NCBI GenBank assembly: GCA_045580105.1
Contig: JAZNNH010000010.1
Coordinates: 1-18,431, forward strand
DNA: 18,431 nt
Source of the DNA: RGIG5579 sp045580105
GTDB taxonomy: Bacteria; Bacillota; Clostridia; Oscillospirales; SIG627
Reading direction: 5' to 3'
The notes under the pieces were generated by a model. It was not told the DNA's origin and did no database searches. It worked only from the letters and a program-made list of their open reading frames with translations. The position numbers were made by a program, and so were the translations under genes. Shown here piece by piece: positions 1-6,218 of the stretch. Numbering within the stretch: the stretch's first letter is position 1; every line of letters starts with the position of its first letter.

Positions 1-221
1 TTTTGGAAGCATTCCGTTACGGAGTTCCGCCTCACGCCGGCCTTGCCTTCGGTTTTGACCGTGTTGTAAGCTTGCTTTTGGGACTGGATGCCATCCGTGA
101 TTGTATCGCGTTCCCGAAGGTGCAGAACGCTTGTGAACTGATGACCGAGTGTCCTGCCAAGGTTCCCACCGAAGCGCTGGATGAGCTTTCCATCGCGGTT
201 GTGGAAAAGGAAGATAAGTAA
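1..221 (+). CDS. aspS: Aspartyl-tRNA synthetase, C-terminal fragment
   Basis: This is the last 72 codons of a class II aspartyl-tRNA synthetase, which charges tRNA-Asp with aspartate in the cytoplasm. The reading frame is open to the left edge, so the gene starts outside the window; the TTG at position 3 is internal. The visible part holds class II motif 3, read as GLAFGFDR, whose Arg contacts ATP. It is followed by the AspS C-terminal block IRDCIAFPKVQNACELMTECP, matching the family's usual 'IRDVIAFPK..' ending. The stop is TAA at 219-221. The next gene begins 31 bases later with no terminator between them, so read-through into the ABC operon is likely. AspRS is clear; I cannot tell whether it is the discriminating or non-discriminating type from this fragment. 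Confidence 0.93.
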   Translation, partial: LEAFRYGVPPHAGLAFGFDRVVSLLLGLDAIRDCIAFPKVQNACELMTECPAKVPTEALDELSIAVVEKEDK

Positions 222-252
222 ACCATATTCTGAAAGGAATGGATAACAAACT

Positions 253-1221
253 ATGATCGAAATTAATGGGATCACAAAGCGTTACGGTGACAAAATCGCG
301 GCAAATAACGTAAGTTTTACCGTCAACGCAGGTGAAATTATGGGCTTTTTGGGTCCAAACGGAGCCGGTAAATCCACTACGCTCAATATCCTCACCGGTT
401 TTCTTTCTGCGACGCAAGGAACGGCAAAGATTGACGGAATCGACATTTTTGAAGATCCGATCGGTGCCAAAAAGAAAATTGGCTTTTTGCCGGAACAACC
501 GCCGTTGTATCTGGATATGACCGTTCGGGAGTATCTCAATTTTGTCTATGAATTGAAGAACTGCAAGCTCGATCGGAAAAAGCATATTAAAGAGATTTGT
601 GACGTGGTAAAAATCAGCGATGTGTTTGACCGCGTGATCCGCAACCTCTCCAAGGGCTATCGCCAAAGAGTCGGGATTGCACAGGCGCTCATCGGAAATC
701 CCCCCGTTCTGATTTTTGACGAGCCCACCGTGGGTCTTGACCCCAAGCAGATCATTGACATTCGTAACTTGATCAAGAAATTGGGAAAAGAGCACACCAT
801 CATTCTTTCCACACACATTCTTTCCGAGGTTCAGGCGATCTGCGACCGAATTGTTGTCATCAACAAGGGGAGAATCGTCGCCAATGAAAAAACGGAGAAT
901 TTAGCACGTGCGGTGGAAGATAAGCGCAGAATGACGTACAACATCTGCGGTCCTCAGAACGAAGTGCTGAAACTCATCAAGTCCACTCCCGGTGTAACTT
1001 ATGCTGAGGTCATCGGACAAAGAGATTCCGACAGTGTTTCCTATCTGATTGAGAGTGCGGAAAACATTGACATCCGTAAGCCCCTCTTCTTTGCTTTGGC
1101 AGAAAAGAGATGGCCTATTATCGGAATGGACGTGATGGGTATGGATCTGGAAGATGTGTTCTTGGCTTTGATTCAGGATCGCAATCGAAAACAAAGTCTT
1201 GCGAAAGGAGAAAAGAACTGA
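253..1221 (+). CDS. ABC transporter ATP-binding protein, GldA-like
   Basis: This is a 322-residue ATPase subunit of an ABC-2 type transporter. Visible motifs are Walker A GPNGAGKST (34-42), a Q-loop near EQPP (81-84), the signature LSKGYRQR (132-139), Walker B VLIFDEPT (152-159) and the switch His in STHILSE (H188). The LSKGYRQR signature and the roughly 100-residue C-terminal extension after the ATPase core fit the GldA/CcmA-like group that pairs with ABC-2 permeases. It should energise the permease encoded immediately downstream, on the cytoplasmic face of the membrane. AAAGGA at 233-238 is 14 bases from the ATG, which is long; GGAT at 241-244 is closer, so initiation may lean on coupling to aspS. 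The TGA stop shares one base with the permease ATG. Transported substrate unknown. Confidence 0.9.
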   Translation: MIEINGITKRYGDKIAANNVSFTVNAGEIMGFLGPNGAGKSTTLNILTGFLSATQGTAKIDGIDIFEDPIGAKKKIGFLPEQPPLYLDMTVREYLNFVYELKNCKLDRKKHIKEICDVVKISDVFDRVIRNLSKGYRQRVGIAQALIGNPPVLIFDEPTVGLDPKQIIDIRNLIKKLGKEHTIILSTHILSEVQAICDRIVVINKGRIVANEKTENLARAVEDKRRMTYNICGPQNEVLKLIKSTPGVTYAEVIGQRDSDSVSYLIESAENIDIRKPLFFALAEKRWPIIGMDVMGMDLEDVFLALIQDRNRKQSLAKGEKN

Positions 1222-1925
1222 TGCTTGCCATTTATAAGAAAGAGCTTCGCTCTTATTTTGTCAGCCCCATCGGTTATATTTACGTGGCGCTGTATCTTTG
1301 TATCTCCTCGTTGGCGTTTACCTATACCACGCTCTATTCGGGCACGTCCGACATCAGTGTGTATTACGGCATTATGCTGTACCTGTTTGCCATTCTCATT
1401 CCGCTTTTGACCATGAGAAGCTTGAGCGAAGAAAAGAAAAGTAAAACGGAACAGATTCTTCTGACCTCTCCCGTCAGCATCTTTTCTGTCATTTTTGCTA
1501 AATACTTAGCCGCCTTCACGCTCTTTGCCGGAACCCTTTTGGCTTCCTGCTTGAACTTTATCGTGCTGTATTTTTACGGTGACCCCAATACGGTCATTAT
1601 GTTTTCTACGACCCTTGGCATTTTGCTGATCGGTTCGGCGTTTGTTGCGATCGGTATCTTTATTTCCGCTTGCACCGAAAATCAGCTCGTTTCCGCGTTG
1701 CTGACCATTTGTGCCATTGCCGCTACTTTGGTTTTGGGTCTTCTTGCCAACTATATTAACTTCACTCCTTTGCGTGTGGTTCTCAAGTGGATCTCCATTT
1801 TTGACCGCTTTTACGTATTTACCTACGGATATTTTGATCTGGTAGCACTGCTTTACTATATTTCCGTATCGGTTGTTTTTCTCTTCTTGACCGTTCGTGT
1901 CTTTGAGAAACGTCGCTGGGAATAA
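1221..1925 (+). CDS. ABC-2 type permease, GldF-like
   Basis: This is a 234-residue integral membrane protein. About six hydrophobic segments are visible at roughly 17-36, 47-64, 96-118, 130-150, 156-177 and 208-226. The N-terminus 'MLAIYKKELRSYFVSPIGYI' and the cytoplasmic loop 'MRSLSEEKKSKTEQILLTSPVS' (65-86) are characteristic of the ABC-2 permease family that includes GldF. The frame is open further upstream to 1110, but I chose the ATG at 1221. It has GGAG (1207-1210) 10 bases before it, its A is shared with the TGA of the ATPase gene, and translation from there gives the family N-terminus. Such stop-start overlap implies tight co-translation of the ATPase and permease. The substrate cannot be inferred from sequence. 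Confidence 0.9.
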   Translation: MLAIYKKELRSYFVSPIGYIYVALYLCISSLAFTYTTLYSGTSDISVYYGIMLYLFAILIPLLTMRSLSEEKKSKTEQILLTSPVSIFSVIFAKYLAAFTLFAGTLLASCLNFIVLYFYGDPNTVIMFSTTLGILLIGSAFVAIGIFISACTENQLVSALLTICAIAATLVLGLLANYINFTPLRVVLKWISIFDRFYVFTYGYFDLVALLYYISVSVVFLFLTVRVFEKRRWE

Positions 1926-1954
1926 GCGAGATTGAAAAGGAAAAGGTATCAAAG

Positions 1955-3484
1955 ATGGATAAGAAACAAACAAAAATGACCAAACAAAAAATCTTTTCTT
2001 CCAGAAAATTCAAATACGGTGCGATTGCCACCGTGTTCACCGCTCTCTTTATCACGGCTGTCATTTTGCTCAACGTGATCGTGACTGCTGTGGACTCCAA
2101 AGTGAGTTTGTATTTTGACTTGACCGAAGATCAGATTTTCTCGATCAGCGAAAAAACAGAGGAATTGGTTGAGAAGCAATTCAATCAGTTCCGTGAAGAA
2201 AACGGCAAAGATCCTCAAATCCTCATCAGCTTTCTGCAAGCCCGTGATAAAATTATGGACAGCGAGCAGAAATCTTGGGTGGTCAATCTTGCCGAAAGTT
2301 ATGCCGAAAAATATCCCCAGATTTCCGTCGAATTCCGCGAAGACGTTCTCATTCACCCCGAAAGATATGCTCAGTACACGGAACTGGGGTATCAGATCGA
2401 CAGCAACGCCATTCTCGTTACCAACACCGAGGAGCAGGGTTCCTTCCGTTATCTTACCTTTGACTCTTGCCTGGTGTATGATGAAGACGGGAACAACGTT
2501 TGGGCGTTCCAAGGCGAAATGAAATTCAACGCCGCTTTGATCTATATCACCTCGCAAAACCGTCCCGTCGTTACCTTCACCACCGGACACGGCGAATCGA
2601 TTCCCCAAACCTTGAACGAAACCTTGACCGATTGCGGCTTTGCCATCGAAAACGTCGATTTGAGCAAAGATCACATCAGCAAGGATTCCAAGATCCTCTT
2701 TATGTGTGCTCCTCTCAAGGACATCACGTATTCTCAGGATGATTCCGTTGTAACGGAATACACCAAAATTTCCGATTATCTCAACTCCTACGGATCGATG
2801 GTTGTCATCGCATCTCCCACAACCCCCGAGCTTCCCGTTCTCGATGAACTGCTGGCTGATTGGGGAATGGAAGTGGTTCGTAATCAGGTTATTATGGATG
2901 ATACTTACAGCTATCCCCAGAATAACAAAATGATCTACGTCAATTACGCACCGTCCACCAGCGTAGCCGCGGCCTTGACCAATTCTCTGACCAAGCTTTC
3001 CAATCCTCCCCGTACGGTTTCTCCCGGTTCTGCCCCCATCAACATTCTCTATGAAGGGGACAAAAACGAAAACATTGTGGAAGCGGTTCTCACTTCCTCG
3101 GACAACTCCTACGTTGACGTGATCGGAGAGAACGGAACGGAAAAGAAAACCGGTCCCTTTAACGTGATGGCGATCTCCACGCGCTGTACTTACATCGACA
3201 ACGTGGAAACCTACGGACATTTGCTTCTGATCGGTAGTGAGAATTTCACGGAAACCAATGCATTCCGTGATCAGTTCGGTAACGTAGATATTGTCCGTAA
3301 CATCATTCGTTTGCTCAGCGATGAAGACATTGCCATGGAAACCAGCTATAAATTGTTGCACGATACCACCTTGGATATCGACAAAGCCTCTGCCATTGCA
3401 TACGGCATCGTTGCTGCTATTGTCATTCCGGTTGCTGTGTTTGCGATGGGAACGGTCGTTTATATCAAGAGAAAGCATATGTAA
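1955..3484 (+). CDS. GldG-family ABC auxiliary protein
   Basis: This 509-residue protein has membrane anchors at both ends: about 22-45, after a Lys-rich cytoplasmic start, and about 481-504, ending in a basic KRKHM tail. The large central part should therefore be extracytoplasmic. Just after the first anchor is the GldG hallmark 'YFDLTEDQIFSISEKTEELV' (53-72), seen in the ABC_transp_aux/GldG family as 'DLTEdk.ysLS..T'. A second family-like stretch, 'RPVVTFTTGHGESIP', lies near residues 202-216. A good SD (AAAAGG, 1941-1946) lies 8 bases from the ATG. In gliding Bacteroidota GldA, GldF and GldG form one ABC system. Here the gene follows the matching ATPase and permease in the same order, so I infer the same complex. 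The role in this lineage is unknown, and most of the central domain has no motif I can name. Confidence 0.85.
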   Translation: MDKKQTKMTKQKIFSSRKFKYGAIATVFTALFITAVILLNVIVTAVDSKVSLYFDLTEDQIFSISEKTEELVEKQFNQFREENGKDPQILISFLQARDKIMDSEQKSWVVNLAESYAEKYPQISVEFREDVLIHPERYAQYTELGYQIDSNAILVTNTEEQGSFRYLTFDSCLVYDEDGNNVWAFQGEMKFNAALIYITSQNRPVVTFTTGHGESIPQTLNETLTDCGFAIENVDLSKDHISKDSKILFMCAPLKDITYSQDDSVVTEYTKISDYLNSYGSMVVIASPTTPELPVLDELLADWGMEVVRNQVIMDDTYSYPQNNKMIYVNYAPSTSVAAALTNSLTKLSNPPRTVSPGSAPINILYEGDKNENIVEAVLTSSDNSYVDVIGENGTEKKTGPFNVMAISTRCTYIDNVETYGHLLLIGSENFTETNAFRDQFGNVDIVRNIIRLLSDEDIAMETSYKLLHDTTLDIDKASAIAYGIVAAIVIPVAVFAMGTVVYIKRKHM

Positions 3485-3496
3485 TCGGAGAAGAAA

Positions 3497-5158
3497 ATGG
3501 AAACAAAAGAAAAGAAACAAATGAAAGAAGTGATCTCCCATTTGTGGGAAGACAAACGTCTTCGCTCCATTCTGATTACGGTCGGTGTTGTTTTGCTTTG
3601 CGCCATTGTCTATATCGTCTTGCTTTTCACTGTGCTCAAACCCGAAGAAAACAAGAAAAACAAACCTACGATCGGCAATCACGGCGAGCAGATGGAAAAC
3701 GGAAAACCGTTTGTTGTCAATCCCATTGAAAACGATAAGCTTCTTTCCATAACGGTTGAAAACGAAAAGGGTGGGTATCACTATTATAGAGGCACCGATG
3801 ACCAGTTCTATTTCGAGGGTGCCGAAGCGATGTTCTATGACGCCACGGCAGCTTGGAACCAAGAGGATTATTCCGAAGAGGAAATGCAAGACGTTCTTTC
3901 TTCCTTGCCGATCACCACGTCTCTTGAAAACTTTGTCAGTTATATGTTGGCAGATCAGGAAGTGGTCGGATACGATAAAGATAATCTTGCCGCATATGGA
4001 CTTGCCAACGGCGGACGAGCAACCTTGACCGTTCGTTATGAGAACGAGAAGGGAGAAGAGGAGAGCAAAACCGTTCACATCGGTTCTCAATCTGCATACG
4101 GCTCCGGTTATTACTGTATGCTCGAGGGAAGAGATGCCCTCTACGTTCTGGCAGATGATTATAACGTCGGACGCTGTCTGTTCACTGACGTAAAATCCTT
4201 CCTTTTGCCGCAGATTGCGCCTGCTGTTTCCTCTGCGACCTACACAGACGTGTCTACTCTTTCGATCAAAAAACACGGAGAAACCTACGTTTCCTTGCGT
4301 GCTTTGAGCGAAGAAGAGTATAAACAAAACGGAGAGCTGTTCACCCACGTTTTTGAAACACCGGAGGGCTATTACCCCTCTCCCGACAATCTTCAGACAC
4401 TGCTTCAAAGCTTTGTGAACTTTACCGGCGAAACGGTTATGGAGTTTGATATTGCAAGACGCTTGGAAGACCCGGCTTTGAGAGAAGAGATGCTGGAGAT
4501 CTTCCGTCTGTACAGCTTGTTGGATCGCAGCAACCAGTGGACGTATGAACTGTCTTATTCGTATCCCGAATTTGACTGCACGCTTTACGTAAGCGAAAAA
4601 TTAGAAGTTCGCTCGGAAGGTGCAAGTGAAGAGGAGAAAGAATTCATTTATTACATCTATTCTCCCGATTTTGACTGCATTGTTGAATTCAAAGCAGAAA
4701 ATTTGGATTGGGTTGAATGGGATCTTCTCACCTTTATGGACAATCATTCGTTCTCGGTTTCGATTGATAATGTCGCAAGCATTGAAATGAAATATGAATC
4801 CGTCAACGCGAAGTTCACGCTTACCGGCAAATCTCAGGATTTGAAGGTTAAGAGCAGCAACGGTGTTGCCGTTGATGTGGATAATTTCCGTCAGCTTTAT
4901 AAATCCATTCTCTTCACGACAATGGACGGCTATGCTGACAAGCCCGAATCGGCAAGTGAAATCCTTTGGTTGAAGATTACCTTGCGAGACGGCACCGTTT
5001 ATGAGTATTCCTTCTATGGATTGACCGCGAGAAAGGCATATTACTCGCTCAACGGAAGCGGACAGTTCTATATCAACCGCGACTATGTCAAGCAAATGAT
5101 GTCCGCTTGCAGCGGCATTTTGGAAGGAAAAACCGTTACGGTTGACCGTAGAAACTAA
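3497..5158 (+). CDS. DUF4340-type membrane-anchored protein
   Basis: This is a 553-residue protein with one N-terminal membrane segment (about 24-47) preceded by a basic stretch, so about 500 residues should be extracytoplasmic. The anchor is followed by a Lys/Glu/Asn-rich linker. Then comes a block resembling DUF4340 ('NDKLLSITVENEKGGYHYYR', about 77-96), a fold often encoded next to GldG-type genes. The chain is rich in Glu, Tyr and Ser and contains repeated beta-like 'sITVen.' and 'IEMKYES' strands, suggesting beta-rich repeated subdomains. I see no catalytic motif. The ATG at 3497 is supported by CGGAG (3486-3490), 6 bases upstream; an ATG at residue 9 is a weaker alternative. It lies 12 bases after the gldG-like gene and is the last gene before the terminator. 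Family assignment rests on context plus weak motif similarity; function unknown. Confidence 0.72.
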   Translation: METKEKKQMKEVISHLWEDKRLRSILITVGVVLLCAIVYIVLLFTVLKPEENKKNKPTIGNHGEQMENGKPFVVNPIENDKLLSITVENEKGGYHYYRGTDDQFYFEGAEAMFYDATAAWNQEDYSEEEMQDVLSSLPITTSLENFVSYMLADQEVVGYDKDNLAAYGLANGGRATLTVRYENEKGEEESKTVHIGSQSAYGSGYYCMLEGRDALYVLADDYNVGRCLFTDVKSFLLPQIAPAVSSATYTDVSTLSIKKHGETYVSLRALSEEEYKQNGELFTHVFETPEGYYPSPDNLQTLLQSFVNFTGETVMEFDIARRLEDPALREEMLEIFRLYSLLDRSNQWTYELSYSYPEFDCTLYVSEKLEVRSEGASEEEKEFIYYIYSPDFDCIVEFKAENLDWVEWDLLTFMDNHSFSVSIDNVASIEMKYESVNAKFTLTGKSQDLKVKSSNGVAVDVDNFRQLYKSILFTTMDGYADKPESASEILWLKITLRDGTVYEYSFYGLTARKAYYSLNGSGQFYINRDYVKQMMSACSGILEGKTVTVDRRN

Positions 5159-5170
5159 TCAAATAACAAT

Positions 5171-5203
5171 AAAAAAAGAGTGATTTCAAATCACTCTTTT
5201 TTT
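5171..5203. terminator. Bidirectional intrinsic terminator
   Basis: An A-rich run, the stem AGAGTGATT paired with AATCACTCT around a TCA loop, and a run of T residues make a symmetrical terminator working on both strands. It lies between the stop of the plus-strand DUF4340 gene (5158) and the stop of the minus-strand gpsA-like gene (5219), exactly where two convergent operons meet. Confidence 0.9.
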
Positions 5204-5218
5204 ATTTGTTCTGAAATG

Positions 5219-6181
5219 TTAGAATTCTTGTTTGATCGAACGAACAAACAAATTTGCGATCTGGTCGTCGATGGAAGCACCTTCATAGAGCATCGCATAT
5301 ACTGCGTTGCAGATGGGAAGCTCGACTCCTTTTTGATCCGCTAAGCGCTTGATCGCCTTCGCGGTGTAGTAACCTTCTGCAAGATCGGGGAAGGTCTCTC
5401 CCTTTGCGTACATTTCACCGAATGCTCTGTTGTGGCTGAATTTTGAAAAAACAGTCGCTTCATAATCGCCCAAGTGACAAAGACCGTAGGCGGAAAGCTC
5501 GTTGCCTCCGCAAGCAGAAATCAATCTGGCAATTTCGCTGGTTCCGCGCGACATCAAAGGACCCTTCAAACAGGTTTTTCCAATGCCGTCCAAAACACCT
5601 GCCGCAATGCCGATTACGTTCTTTGCCGCAGCACCGATTTCGTTTCCGATCAGATCACTGCCGTAATAGAAGCGGATCAGAGGGCCTTTGAACTCATCTA
5701 CCAGATGTTTTTTCAAATCTTCCGATTTGCTGTCAATGACCATGCAGTTCGGAATCTGTCTGACAAAATCCTGTGGATGTCCGGGTCCGAGCCAAACGGC
5801 AAGACCGGGATCGGTTCCGACAACTTCCTCAAAGACCTCGGACAAGCGTTTTCCGCTTTCGATTTCAATTCCTTTCATACAAAGAATGAAAGTCTTTTCT
5901 TTGATATTGATTCCGGTATCAAGAACCTCGTGCAAGAAGGAACGAAGGGATTGCGAAGGAATGGAGATGATAATGGTTTCGGACGCCAGTGCCTTGTTGA
6001 TATCGGTAATCAGACCGATGGAGGGGGGGAGTATAATCAGACCGTTGGTTCTGGTTTCAAGATAGCGGCGCATATGATCCGAGTCTTTGGGACCGTAAAA
6101 GGAAACGTTGTGTCCGATCCGATCTAAATACCAGCCGATGAAAGATCCCCAACGACCGCAACCGACAACTGTTATGTTCAT
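5219..6181 (-). CDS. gpsA: Divergent NAD(P)-dependent glycerol-3-phosphate dehydrogenase
   Basis: This 320-residue protein resembles GpsA, which reduces dihydroxyacetone phosphate to sn-glycerol-3-phosphate for phospholipid synthesis. It starts with a Rossmann motif GCGRWGSFIG (7-16). 'GAAAKNVIGIAAGVLDGIG' (183-201) carries the catalytic Lys (K187), and 'LGD' (237-239) aligns with the GLGD motif. Several conserved places are unusual. The GPS..AEE motif reads 'GPGHPQDF', GLGDL.LT reads 'HLGDYEAT', and the substrate-binding SRNRRFG reads SHNRAFG, with His250 where the phosphate-binding Arg normally sits. The frame stays open to 6298, but the ATG at 6181 gives the normal N-terminus and has AGGAAG (6186-6191) 4 bases upstream. 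It is the last gene of the gdpP-to-gpsA operon. It could be a GpsA-like enzyme with a shifted substrate preference. Confidence 0.8.
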   Translation of the reverse strand: MNITVVGCGRWGSFIGWYLDRIGHNVSFYGPKDSDHMRRYLETRTNGLIILPPSIGLITDINKALASETIIISIPSQSLRSFLHEVLDTGINIKEKTFILCMKGIEIESGKRLSEVFEEVVGTDPGLAVWLGPGHPQDFVRQIPNCMVIDSKSEDLKKHLVDEFKGPLIRFYYGSDLIGNEIGAAAKNVIGIAAGVLDGIGKTCLKGPLMSRGTSEIARLISACGGNELSAYGLCHLGDYEATVFSKFSHNRAFGEMYAKGETFPDLAEGYYTAKAIKRLADQKGVELPICNAVYAMLYEGASIDDQIANLFVRSIKQEF

Positions 6182-6185
6182 GTTT

Positions 6186-6191
6186 CTTCCT
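6186..6191 (-). promoter_or_regulatory. Ribosome binding site deciding the gpsA-like start
   Basis: AGGAAG on the minus strand, 4 bases before the ATG at 6181, fixes the start there rather than at upstream in-frame codons inside ftsH. It directly abuts a stable hairpin (6192-6211), so local folding could affect access to it. Confidence 0.6.
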
Positions 6192-6211
6192 GAAGCCTCA
6201 AGTGAGGCTTC
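6192..6211 (+). terminator. Plus-oriented hairpin with T tract in the ftsH-gpsA gap
   Basis: A perfect inverted repeat, GAAGCCTCA-AG-TGAGGCTTC, is followed on the plus strand by a T-rich run (TTTTCC, then ATTTTT, to 6226). That makes an intrinsic terminator for plus-strand transcription, antisense to the genes here. In the minus (coding) direction no T tract follows the stem, so operon mRNA should read through it. The folded RNA would then sit between the ftsH stop and the gpsA-like SD. Confidence 0.55.
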
Positions 6212-6218
6212 TTTTCCT

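Noticed and set aside
1110..1220. Possible 37-residue N-terminal extension of the ABC permease
   Set aside because: It would overlap the ATPase gene by over 100 bases, reads as low-quality sequence, and lacks an SD; the ATG at 1221 has a good SD and the family N-terminus.
1949..4408. An 819-codon open frame on the minus strand
   Set aside because: It is codon-aligned antisense to two well-supported genes, has an odd Phe/His/Arg/Val-rich composition and no known motif, and is explained by the missing TTA/CTA/TCA codons in the sense genes.
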